From the NCBI GenBank assembly GCA_045639255.1, contig JAZUCT010000031.1, positions 1 through 8,470 on the forward strand: 8,470 nt of DNA. The letters are read 5' to 3'. Shown in pieces: positions 1-6,134 of this stretch. Each line of letters starts with the position of its first letter. Position 1 is the first letter of the stretch. The stretch is from JAZUCT01 sp045639255 (GTDB lineage Bacteria > Bacillota > Clostridia > Christensenellales > UBA1242). The position numbers and the translations under genes are program-made. The notes under the pieces are model-generated. The model was not told the origin of the DNA. It ran no database searches and saw nothing but the letters and a program-made list of their open reading frames with translations.

Positions 1-704
1 ATATGAGTGAATATATGGAACCACACAGTGTTGCAAAACTTATTGGTGCACCTGCTGGATATGTGGGCTACGAAGAAGCTGGTTTATTAACTGAACAAGT
101 TCGAAAAAAACCTTATTCAATTGTTCTGTTCGATGAAATTGAAAAAGCACACCCAGATGTTTTTAATGTGCTTTTGCAAATTTTGGAAGATGGCAGATTA
201 ACTGATAGCAAAGGTAAAGTTGTAAGTTTTAAAAACACAATTATAATTTTCACATCAAATTGTGGTGTAAGCGAACTTAAAAATAATCGTGCTGTTTTGG
301 GATTTAATGATAATTTCAACATTGAAAGTAAAAAGAATAATGAAGTTTTAATGAATGCATTAAAACGCAAATTTAAACCAGAATTCTTAAACAGAATTGA
401 TAACATTATTATTTTTAACTCATTAACAACTGATGATTTGGCAAGAATTGCAACTAACATGATTAAAAATCTTAATGTTAAACTTCAAAATATGGGTTTA
501 AATGCAAAAATAAGTGCTGATGCTTTGAAGCATATAGTTAATAATGGCTCAAACATTGAATATGGTGCAAGGCCATTAAGAAGATTTATAACATCAAACA
601 TTGAAGATAAAATTACTGAAGATTATTTAAACGGTGAAACAAAAGGAAAACATATAATTCTTATAGATGTTGAAAATAATAATTTAATGTTTACTTACGA
701 ATAA
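1..704 (+). CDS. clpC: ClpC-type AAA+ unfoldase, C-terminal part (5' truncated by window)
   Basis: This is the second AAA+ module (D2) and C-terminus of a Hsp100/Clp ATPase. It is cut at the left edge: bases 1-2 finish a codon and residue 1 is an internal Met of the family's DMSEYME motif. Visible in the 233-residue piece are the pore loop GYVGYE (19-24), Walker B with catalytic acids VLFDEIEK (41-48), sensor-1 Asn in TSN (84-86), the ClpP-docking tripeptide LGF (99-101), the arginine-finger segment PEFLNRID (126-133, Arg131) and sensor-2 GAR (188-190). The SELKNN..LGFN stretch and the ending KGKHIILIDVE resemble ClpC rather than ClpB or ClpE. The LGF loop implies work with ClpP in cytosolic protein degradation. 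The Walker A of D2, the D1 module and the N-domain lie outside the window. A terminator follows directly, so it is the last gene of its unit. Confidence 0.93.
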   Translation, partial: MSEYMEPHSVAKLIGAPAGYVGYEEAGLLTEQVRKKPYSIVLFDEIEKAHPDVFNVLLQILEDGRLTDSKGKVVSFKNTIIIFTSNCGVSELKNNRAVLGFNDNFNIESKKNNEVLMNALKRKFKPEFLNRIDNIIIFNSLTTDDLARIATNMIKNLNVKLQNMGLNAKISADALKHIVNNGSNIEYGARPLRRFITSNIEDKITEDYLNGETKGKHIILIDVENNNLMFTYE

Positions 705-724
705 AGGCAGAAATGCCTTTTTTT
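703..724 (+). terminator. Rho-independent terminator after clpC
   Basis: A perfect 7-bp stem AAAGGCA/TGCCTTT (703-709 with 714-720) is capped by a GAAA tetraloop and runs into a T-rich stretch, 718-724. The stem begins inside the clpC stop codon. It separates clpC from the gpmI promoter, whose -35 box begins 3 bases later. Confidence 0.88.
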
Positions 725-726
725 GT

Positions 727-754
727 TTGAAAAATTGTTTTGCTTTGTTATAAT
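727..754 (+). promoter_or_regulatory. Sigma-A promoter of gpmI
   Basis: The -35 is TTGAAA (727-732, 5 of 6 consensus bases) and the -10 is a perfect TATAAT (749-754), with a 16-bp spacer. The expected start point, about 7 bases past the -10, falls on or next to base 761, the A of the gpmI ATG. The transcript would therefore have essentially no 5' UTR. Confidence 0.8.
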
Positions 755-760
755 AAGTGT

Positions 761-2332
761 ATGAATAATAATGAAAACAAAGTTATATTAATTGTTATGG
801 ATGGTGTGGGTTACTCTGAAAATAAAGAGTTTAATGCTGTTGAGCAAGAACAATTATATTTTAATGGAAACATTAACACTTTAATTAATGCCAGTGGTGA
901 ATGGGTTGGGCTAAGCAGTGATGATATGGGCAACAGTGAAGTTGGGCATAACACACTTGGTGCAGGCAGAATTTATAAGCAAGGAAGTGCTCTTGTTAAC
1001 CATAATTTTAAGAACGGTTCAATTTTTAAATCTAACACTTGGAATATGCTTTGCGATAATGTTATTAATAATATTTCAACATTTCATCTGGTTGGTTTAT
1101 TAAGTGATGGCGGTGTTCATTCTAACATAGATCATTTAAAACTTTTGCTTAATGAATTGCATAACAGAAAAATTAAAAAAGTTAGAATTCATATTTTACT
1201 TGATGGAAGAGATGTTGAACCTCAAAGCGCATTAAAATATGTTACTGAAATACAGAATTATATTAAAGATATTGGTGAATCGAATTATCTTATTGCCAGT
1301 GGTGGCGGAAGAATGCAAATGCTTATGGATAGATATAATGCTGATTTAGAAATGGTTAAAACTGGATATAAAACAATTGTTCAAGGCAAGGCTAATCAGT
1401 TTAATTCTGCTTATGAAGCAATCGAATTTGCAAGAACACAAAATAAAAATATTGTTGATCAAGATATTAAGCCTTTTGTAATTGTAAGCGATAAACAACC
1501 AATAGGAAAAGTAGAAGATGGTGACAGCATGCTTTTGTTTAATTTCAGAGCAGACAGGGCTGTTGAGTTTTCAGAGATTTTTTGTGGTAAAAGCAAAAAA
1601 TATGGCATTAATAAAACCCCTAATATAATTTACGCAGGAATGCTTGAATATGATGCAGACAATGAAATACCATTAAATTTTCTGTTAGAACCTCCGGTTA
1701 TAGAAAATACATTGGAAGAGTTATTGATTAAAAATAATAAATATACTTTCTCAATAAGCGAAACACAAAAATTTGGACACATAACAAAATATTTTAATGG
1801 AAATCATGTTAATAAGTTTAACGATAAACTTCAAACATTTATTGAAGTTCCTTCCCAAGATATTCCATTTAAACAACAACCAGAAATGATGGCGGTTGAA
1901 ATAAAAAATCTGTTAATTAACGCCATAAAAAGTGAAAAATATGATTTTTTGCGTTGTAACTTTGCCAATGGAGATATGATTGGGCATACTGGTGATTTTT
2001 TAATAACTTGCAAAGCGCTTAAAGTTGTTAAAAGTTGTGTTGAAGAAATAATTAGTGTTGCAACTAAACTTGGATATCAATTAATTGTTCTTGCTGATCA
2101 TGGAAACAGCGAAGAAATGGCAACATTAAGTAATGGAAAATGGATTTCTAAAACATCTCATACAACAAATAAAGTTCCTTTGAATATTTTCACAAACAAA
2201 AATTTTGAGCTAAAACCAGGTGAATTCGGTTTAGCAAATGTGGCTAAAACAATAACATCTTTAATGGATATCGAAGGCTATCTTTTTTGGGAAGAAAGCA
2301 TAATACAGCCAAAAAATAACAAAGATTGTTAA
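761..2332 (+). CDS. gpmI: 2,3-bisphosphoglycerate-independent phosphoglycerate mutase
   Basis: This cytosolic enzyme interconverts 3- and 2-phosphoglycerate in glycolysis, using two Mn2+ ions and a phosphoserine intermediate. The product is 523 residues, near the usual ~510. Family motifs in order are VMDGVGY (12-18, metal ligand Asp14), MGNSEVGHN (56-64, nucleophile Ser59), DGGVHS (116-121), LLDGRDVEP (147-155), GGGRMQMLMDRY (181-192), NFRADR (261-266), ETQKFGHIT (334-342), DMIGHTG (405-411, ligands Asp405 and His409), ADHGNSEE (445-452) and SHTTN (466-470). The ATG at 761 is chosen because TTG at 740 is the only upstream in-frame alternative, and it lies inside the promoter spacer. No Shine-Dalgarno sequence precedes 761, which fits leaderless translation. 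Some motif positions differ from the common form: NGDMIGHTG instead of NPDMVGHTG, and ETQKFGH instead of ETEKYAH. It stands apart from other glycolytic genes here. No clear terminator follows. Confidence 0.95.
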   Translation: MNNNENKVILIVMDGVGYSENKEFNAVEQEQLYFNGNINTLINASGEWVGLSSDDMGNSEVGHNTLGAGRIYKQGSALVNHNFKNGSIFKSNTWNMLCDNVINNISTFHLVGLLSDGGVHSNIDHLKLLLNELHNRKIKKVRIHILLDGRDVEPQSALKYVTEIQNYIKDIGESNYLIASGGGRMQMLMDRYNADLEMVKTGYKTIVQGKANQFNSAYEAIEFARTQNKNIVDQDIKPFVIVSDKQPIGKVEDGDSMLLFNFRADRAVEFSEIFCGKSKKYGINKTPNIIYAGMLEYDADNEIPLNFLLEPPVIENTLEELLIKNNKYTFSISETQKFGHITKYFNGNHVNKFNDKLQTFIEVPSQDIPFKQQPEMMAVEIKNLLINAIKSEKYDFLRCNFANGDMIGHTGDFLITCKALKVVKSCVEEIISVATKLGYQLIVLADHGNSEEMATLSNGKWISKTSHTTNKVPLNIFTNKNFELKPGEFGLANVAKTITSLMDIEGYLFWEESIIQPKNNKDC

Positions 2333-2352
2333 AATTAACCATAATATAAAAG

Positions 2353-2381
2353 TTGTAAGATCTTAACAATTGCATACACTA
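2353..2381 (+). promoter_or_regulatory. Possible promoter/operator region of the ytxC-like gene
   Basis: The 72-bp gap after gpmI contains CATACACTA at 2373-2381. It matches the -10 consensus of the Bacillus mother-cell factors sigma-E (CATACAHT) and sigma-K (CATANNNTA). A start about 7 bases downstream (near 2387) would leave a short leader holding the AAGGAG site at 2394-2399. A sigma-A reading is also possible but weak: TTGTAA (2353-2358), 16 bp, TACACT (2375-2380), 4 of 6 in each box. A near-palindrome TTGTAAGATCTTAACAA (2353-2369) overlaps the -35 region. No -35 for sigma-E is seen at the right distance, so the sigma assignment is tentative. Confidence 0.4.
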
Positions 2382-2404
2382 CTTATGTTCATTAAGGAGT
2401 TTTT

Positions 2405-3130
2405 ATGTGGGAGTTTTGCTTGCAACTGAATAATGAAAAACTTTGTGATAAATTTTATAATTCTTTAAGCAAAGATCTTAAAAATTATAGAGGCGTAATT
2501 ACAAAACATAATAATAATTTATTATTTGCATATTCACAAAAAAAAGCTAGAAATTTAATTAAAACTGAAATTGTAAAATATATTATACTTAATTATAAAG
2601 TTAAATATTTTGAAAATAAGCTTAAATATGTTGAACTAAGTGATATAAAAAAGAATGCACTTATTAAAGTTTTAAGCATGTTTGATAACAAATTTGACAC
2701 TTTATTTATAACAAGTGAACTTGAAATAGGCAAAGAGTTGGTTCTTGAAAGTTTTATAAGGTTTTCACTTAAAGATTTATTAAATAAATGGGATGAAATT
2801 GTTTCACTTATTTTAAATAATTCATTTTATCTTTTCTGTTCAGGAACTTACAATGAATTACTTAAATTTTTGGTTAACACCATTGATACAAAATGGGCAG
2901 AAGTTAATGTTGTTATTAAAAATGATGAAATTGTTATTTTTGATAAAGGTTTTAAAAATTGTTTAATTAAAAACAGTGATAATATTATCATTCTAACAGA
3001 GCTTATTGGTTTTTCACCTGATATTATAAACATATATTGCAATAATGTTGTTGATTGTCCTGCATTTACTTCAATTATAGATATTTTTCAAGATAAAGTT
3101 AAAATAAAACCTCTTTCAAGCATTAAATAG
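2405..3130 (+). CDS. ytxC: YtxC-family protein (putative sporulation protein)
   Basis: A 241-residue protein with no signal peptide and no convincing membrane segment, so probably cytosolic. The C-terminal two thirds resemble YtxC of endospore formers: an ESFIRFSLKDLLN segment (115-127), a helical stretch, then a strand-rich part with AEVNVVIKNDEIVIFD (165-180) and a C-terminal LIGFSPDIINIY...FQDKVKIKPL block (200-237), which fits the family's ending pattern. Position supports the call: in Bacillus subtilis ytxC also lies immediately upstream of thrS. The biochemical role of the family is unknown; the sporulation label rests on its distribution and annotation. The start is set by AAGGAG (2394-2399), 5 bases before the ATG. 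Codon use is very AT-rich, like its neighbours. The stop codon touches the -35 box of the thrS promoter, and no terminator lies between them. Recognition comes from remembered family sequence, so the remote N-terminal third is less sure. Confidence 0.72.
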   Translation: MWEFCLQLNNEKLCDKFYNSLSKDLKNYRGVITKHNNNLLFAYSQKKARNLIKTEIVKYIILNYKVKYFENKLKYVELSDIKKNALIKVLSMFDNKFDTLFITSELEIGKELVLESFIRFSLKDLLNKWDEIVSLILNNSFYLFCSGTYNELLKFLVNTIDTKWAEVNVVIKNDEIVIFDKGFKNCLIKNSDNIIILTELIGFSPDIINIYCNNVVDCPAFTSIIDIFQDKVKIKPLSSIK

Positions 3131-3159
3131 TTGACAAACTTTTTTAAAGTTTCTATAAT
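3131..3159 (+). promoter_or_regulatory. Consensus sigma-A promoter of thrS
   Basis: A perfect TTGACA (3131-3136), a 17-bp spacer and a perfect TATAAT (3154-3159). The -35 begins on the base after the ytxC stop codon. The predicted start is near 3166, giving a leader of about 240 nt that contains the T-box. Confidence 0.93.
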
Positions 3160-3165
3160 TATATT

Positions 3166-3383
3166 AAATTTGATTTTAAAGTGGGTTTATAAAAGACAAG
3201 TAGTTATTTAAACAAGTTATCACAGAGAGTGCATGTGGCTGAGATGTGCGCATAACCTTAAATAATGAAACCACCTTTTCACTGCTTTAAACTTCAATTT
3301 AAAGTGGCAGAAAATCTGCAATTAAGGTGGAACCGCGGAATAAAATAATTTCGTCCTTATTTCTTGCGAGATAGGGATTTTTT
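3166..3383 (+). promoter_or_regulatory. T-box riboswitch, threonine-specific, of thrS
   Basis: This leader senses uncharged tRNA-Thr and allows thrS transcription when charging is low. Stem I can be drawn in detail. The base pairs AAAAG (3191-3195) with CTTTT (3275-3279). The specifier loop has AGTA (3199-3202) opposite GAA (3267-3269), then codon ACC (3270-3272) and a conserved purine. Above it are helices 3203-3211/3258-3266, 3216-3220/3252-3256 and 3229-3234/3244-3249, with an AGAGAG element at 3224-3229. A stem II-like hairpin (3280-3306) and a stem III hairpin GCAGA/TCTGC (3307-3319) follow. The T-box AAGGTGGAACCGCGG is at 3324-3338. In the antiterminator AAGG pairs with CCTT (3355-3358) and CGGAA (3336-3340) with TTTCG (3349-3353), leaving the TGGAACC bulge, which should pair with a tRNA ending UCCA. 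Confidence 0.96.
3354..3383 (+). terminator. T-box-controlled intrinsic terminator
   Basis: A 10-bp stem, TCCTTATTTC (3354-3363) with GAGATAGGGA (3368-3377) including two G-U pairs, has a TTGC loop and six T's (3378-3383). Its left arm reuses 3354-3358, the 3' side of the antiterminator, so the two folds exclude each other. Without uncharged tRNA-Thr this hairpin should stop transcription before thrS. It is also the first convincing terminator downstream of ytxC. Confidence 0.92.
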
Positions 3384-3405
3384 GTTAAATAAAGGAGATT
3401 TAAAT

Positions 3406-5139
3406 ATGGAAAATGAACAAATTCAAATTGCAAGGCATAGTCTTGCTCATGTGCTTGCAAAAGCATTAAAACAACTTTATCCAAATGTTAAGCTTGCATT
3501 TGGTCCTGCCATTAATAATGGCTGTTATTATGATATTGAACTTGAAGAAAACATAACAGAAGAAGATTTCAAAAAAATTGAAAAGGCAATGACCGCAATA
3601 ATTAATAAAGCAGAAGTTTTTGAAAGAAAAGAAGTTTCAAAACAAGAAGCACTTGAACTTTTTAAAGATGAACCTTTCAAACTTGAACATATAAATGATA
3701 TTGCTGACAATGAACAGCTTTCGGTTTATTTCACAGGAAACGATTTCTACGATTTATGTAGGGGTCCACATATTGAAAAAACTTCAAAACTTGCAAATTG
3801 GGGTTTCAAAGTTGATAAAGTAAATGGTGCATATTGGAAAGGTGATTCTAAGAACAAAATGCTTAAAAGAGTGTATATTCTTGGATTCCCAACCAAAAAG
3901 GAACTGTTTGATTATGTTAAATTAATGGAAGAAGCACAAAAGCGCGATCACAGAAAACTTGGTCAAGAGCTTGATTTATTCTTTATTTCTGATTATGCAA
4001 AAGGAATGCCTTTCTTTATGGCAAACGGCGTAACAATAATGAATGAATTAATCTCTTATTGGAGACAAATTCATAGAAACGCTGGTTATGAAGAAATTAT
4101 AACTCCTTTGGCAATGAACAAAACTTTATGGGAAACTTCTGGACATTGGTCACATTATAGGCAAAATATGTATACTTTTAAAGTTGAAGAAGAAGATTTT
4201 GCTGTTAAACCAATGAATTGCCCAGGCGGAATGTTATATTATAAAGAAAAATTGCGTTCATACAGAGATTTACCACTTAGAGTTGGTGAACTTGGCAAAG
4301 TTCATAGGCATGAAGCAAGTGGAACTTTGCATGGATTATTTAGGGTAAGATGTTTTACTCAAGATGATGCACACATATTCATGACACCAAACCAAATTGA
4401 AGATGAAGTTGCAAATGTTGTTAAACTTGTTGATGAAGCTTATGCAACTTTTGGTTTAACTGATTATCACTTTGAACTTTCAACAATGCCAGAAGATCAC
4501 ATAGGTGATGTTGCTGATTGGCAAAGGGCAGAAACTGCACTTGCAAATGCATTAAAAAAAATGGGCCGAGATTATGTTGTTAATGAAGGCGATGGTGCTT
4601 TTTATGGACCTAAAATTGATATTCATGTTAAAGATGCAATTGGCAGAACTTGGCAATGCGGAACAATTCAACTCGATATGCAACTTCCAAAAAGGTTTGA
4701 ACTTGAATATATAGATGCAGATGGCACAAAAAAAGAACCAATTATGATTCACAGAGTTGTTTTTGGTTCAATTGAAAGATTTTTTGGAATTATAACTGAA
4801 AATTTTGCTGGTGCATTCCCAGTATGGCTAACACCAATTCAAGTTTCAGTTCTAAATATTGCAGAATCAACAGCCGATTATGCAAAAGAAATTTATGAAA
4901 AATTATTTAAACTTGGTTTCAGAGTTAAACTTGATGTTAGAAACGAAAAAATTGGATATAAAATTCGTGAATCAGCATCAAAGAAAATTCCTTATATGAT
5001 TGTTGTTGGAGATAAAGAAAAAGAAGAAAACAAAATAACTGTAAGAATGCGTGGAAACAAAGAACTTTCAGGCATCACACTTAACGAGTTTATTGAAAGA
5101 TTAAACAACAAAATTGTTAATAAAAGTTTAGATGTTTAA
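3406..5139 (+). CDS. thrS: Threonyl-tRNA synthetase, form without TGS domain
   Basis: This class II enzyme charges tRNA-Thr with threonine and hydrolyses mischarged Ser-tRNA-Thr. The 577-residue product starts directly in the editing domain: HSLAH (His11, His15) and CRGPH (Cys118, His122) form the editing site. The catalytic core has KPMNCPGG (268-275, Zn ligand Cys272), the motif-2 region HRHEASG...RVRCFTQDDAH (300-323, Zn ligand His323) and MIHRVVFGSIERF (447-459, Zn ligand His449, motif 3). The anticodon-binding domain runs from about residue 475 to 577. Compared with ~640 residues in Bacillus and Escherichia coli, the N-terminal TGS domain of about 60 residues is missing. The ATG is fixed by AAAGGAG (3391-3397) eight bases upstream. 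An in-frame TTG at 3364 lies in the terminator loop and is not a start. Transcription is controlled by the T-box, and a terminator follows. Confidence 0.97.
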   Translation: MENEQIQIARHSLAHVLAKALKQLYPNVKLAFGPAINNGCYYDIELEENITEEDFKKIEKAMTAIINKAEVFERKEVSKQEALELFKDEPFKLEHINDIADNEQLSVYFTGNDFYDLCRGPHIEKTSKLANWGFKVDKVNGAYWKGDSKNKMLKRVYILGFPTKKELFDYVKLMEEAQKRDHRKLGQELDLFFISDYAKGMPFFMANGVTIMNELISYWRQIHRNAGYEEIITPLAMNKTLWETSGHWSHYRQNMYTFKVEEEDFAVKPMNCPGGMLYYKEKLRSYRDLPLRVGELGKVHRHEASGTLHGLFRVRCFTQDDAHIFMTPNQIEDEVANVVKLVDEAYATFGLTDYHFELSTMPEDHIGDVADWQRAETALANALKKMGRDYVVNEGDGAFYGPKIDIHVKDAIGRTWQCGTIQLDMQLPKRFELEYIDADGTKKEPIMIHRVVFGSIERFFGIITENFAGAFPVWLTPIQVSVLNIAESTADYAKEIYEKLFKLGFRVKLDVRNEKIGYKIRESASKKIPYMIVVGDKEKEENKITVRMRGNKELSGITLNEFIERLNNKIVNKSLDV

Positions 5140-5143
5140 AATT

Positions 5144-5165
5144 GGCACTTTTTGTGCCTTTTTTT
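5144..5165 (+). terminator. Rho-independent terminator after thrS
   Basis: A 5-bp GC-rich stem GGCAC/GTGCC (5144-5148 with 5154-5158) with a five-T loop is followed by seven T's (5159-5165). It lies 4 bases past the thrS stop and isolates thrS from the rpsB promoter. Confidence 0.85.
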
Positions 5166-5175
5166 ATAAAAATAA

Positions 5176-5204
5176 TTGACAATTTTTTTTTGCTATGTTA
5201 TTAT
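5176..5204 (+). promoter_or_regulatory. Extended -10 sigma-A promoter of rpsB-tsf
   Basis: A perfect TTGACA (5176-5181), a 17-bp spacer and TATTAT (5199-5204, 5 of 6), with a TG dinucleotide at 5196-5197 in the extended -10 position. It should be strong, as expected for a ribosomal protein operon. The predicted start is near 5211. Confidence 0.88.
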
Positions 5205-5210
5205 TCATTG

Positions 5211-5322
5211 TTCATAAAAATACGCACTCAAAGAAAATTTATAAACTGTTGCCAGTTAAGTGGTTGTTTATGGAGTTTTAAAACTTTGGGGAGGACTAAA
5301 AACAAAAAGGAGAATTTAAAAA
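5211..5322 (+). promoter_or_regulatory. Structured 5' leader of rpsB (about 112 nt)
   Basis: The untranslated leader is long for such an AT-rich genome. It can form a hairpin AACTG/CAGTT (5244-5248 with 5253-5257, loop TTGC) and contains the palindrome AGTTTTAAAACT (5274-5285). It also has two purine-rich sites: GGGGAGGA (5288-5295), too far from the ATG to serve it, and AAGGAGA (5307-5313), the real ribosome-binding site 9 bases before the ATG. Leaders of ribosomal protein operons often carry autoregulatory sites, but I cannot match this one to a known S2 leader, so regulation is only a possibility. Confidence 0.45.
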
Positions 5323-6117
5323 ATGTCAGTTATTACTATGAAACAACTTCTAGAAGCTGGTGTTCACTTTGGTCACCAAACTAGAAAATGGAATCCTAAA
5401 ATGAAGGAGTATATTTTTGCAGATAGAAATGATATTCACATTATCAACCTTGAAAAAACTGTAGTTCTTGCAGAAAAAGCATATTATTTTGCAAAGAAAG
5501 CTGTTGAAGAAGGCAAAACAATTCTTTTCGTTTGCACAAAAAAACAAGGCGTTGATGCTGTTAGGGAAGAAGCAGAAAGATGCGGAATGTTCTATGTTAA
5601 CTCAAGATGGTTAGGTGGAACATTAACAAACTTTAAAACAATTCGTTCAAGAATTGAAAGAATGAACAGCCTTAATGCAATGGAAAAATCAGGTGAATTT
5701 GAACTTCTACCTAAAAAAGAAGTTATAAAACTTAAAGCAGAACGCGATAAACTTGAAAAAAATCTTCTTGGAATTAAAGATATGACATCTCTTCCAGGTG
5801 TTATGTTTGTTGTAGATCCTTCAAAAGAACACATTGCTGTTAAAGAAGCTGCTGCACTTAATATTCCAGTTATTGGTCTTGTTGATACAAACTGCAGCCC
5901 TGATAACATTGATTATGTTATTCCTGGTAACGATGATGCAATTAGAGCTATTAAATTAATTGCTGGTTCTATTGCTGATGCAGTTATTGAAGCTAGGGAA
6001 GGCGAAACCGGTGAAGTTTCAACAACTGAAGAAATTAAAATGGAAGATGTTCTTGGTGAAAATGTAACAATGGAACAAGTTCTTGAATCAGAAAATAAAA
6101 AAGAAGAAAATAAATAA
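5323..6117 (+). CDS. rpsB: 30S ribosomal protein S2
   Basis: S2 binds the 30S subunit near the platform and helps S1 or mRNA attach. The 264-residue protein shows the N-terminal signature EAGVHFGHQTRKWNPKM (11-27), the NSRWLGGTLTNFKTI block (93-107), a charged coiled-coil region (about 110-150) and the second signature PGVMFVVDPSKEH...NIPVIGLVDTNCSPDNIDYVIPGNDDAIRAI (158-210, with a gap). The body ends near residue 224. A charged tail of about 40 residues follows, containing two similar units, MEDVLGEN (240-247) and MEQVLESEN (250-258). Bacillus S2 is 246 residues, so the tail is modestly extended. The start is given by AAGGAGA at 5307-5313. tsf follows after 17 bases in the same transcript, the classical pairing. 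Confidence 0.97.
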   Translation: MSVITMKQLLEAGVHFGHQTRKWNPKMKEYIFADRNDIHIINLEKTVVLAEKAYYFAKKAVEEGKTILFVCTKKQGVDAVREEAERCGMFYVNSRWLGGTLTNFKTIRSRIERMNSLNAMEKSGEFELLPKKEVIKLKAERDKLEKNLLGIKDMTSLPGVMFVVDPSKEHIAVKEAAALNIPVIGLVDTNCSPDNIDYVIPGNDDAIRAIKLIAGSIADAVIEAREGETGEVSTTEEIKMEDVLGENVTMEQVLESENKKEENK

Positions 6118-6134
6118 CGAAGAATTTATTAATT

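Noticed and set aside
113..460. 115-codon ORF on the - strand inside clpC
   Set aside because: Antisense shadow of the conserved D2 ATPase region, with hydrophobic low-complexity translation typical of AT-rich antisense frames.
740..760. Upstream in-frame TTG start adding 7 residues to GpmI
   Set aside because: It lies between the -35 and -10 boxes of the gpmI promoter, has no SD, and would add residues outside the family's usual N-terminus.
2326..2369. TTGTTAA...TTAACAA inverted repeat as a gpmI terminator
   Set aside because: The loop is about 30 bases, the stem has little GC and no T-run follows.
3364..3405. In-frame TTG start adding 14 residues to ThrRS
   Set aside because: The TTG sits in the loop of the T-box terminator, and the strong AAAGGAG is correctly spaced for the ATG at 3406.
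5270..5281. Mini-ORF ATG GAG TTT TAA in the rpsB leader as a regulatory leader peptide
   Set aside because: Only three codons, no SD before it, and no run of regulatory codons; chance is sufficient.
5142..5384. 80-codon + strand ORF over the rpsB leader
   Set aside because: It begins with TTG at the thrS terminator, covers terminator, promoter and leader, and ends out of frame inside rpsB. The product is low in family-like features and has no SD.
5592..5909. 105-codon ORF on the - strand inside rpsB
   Set aside because: Shadow of the S2 coding frame; no promoter or SD, and the + strand protein is conserved throughout.
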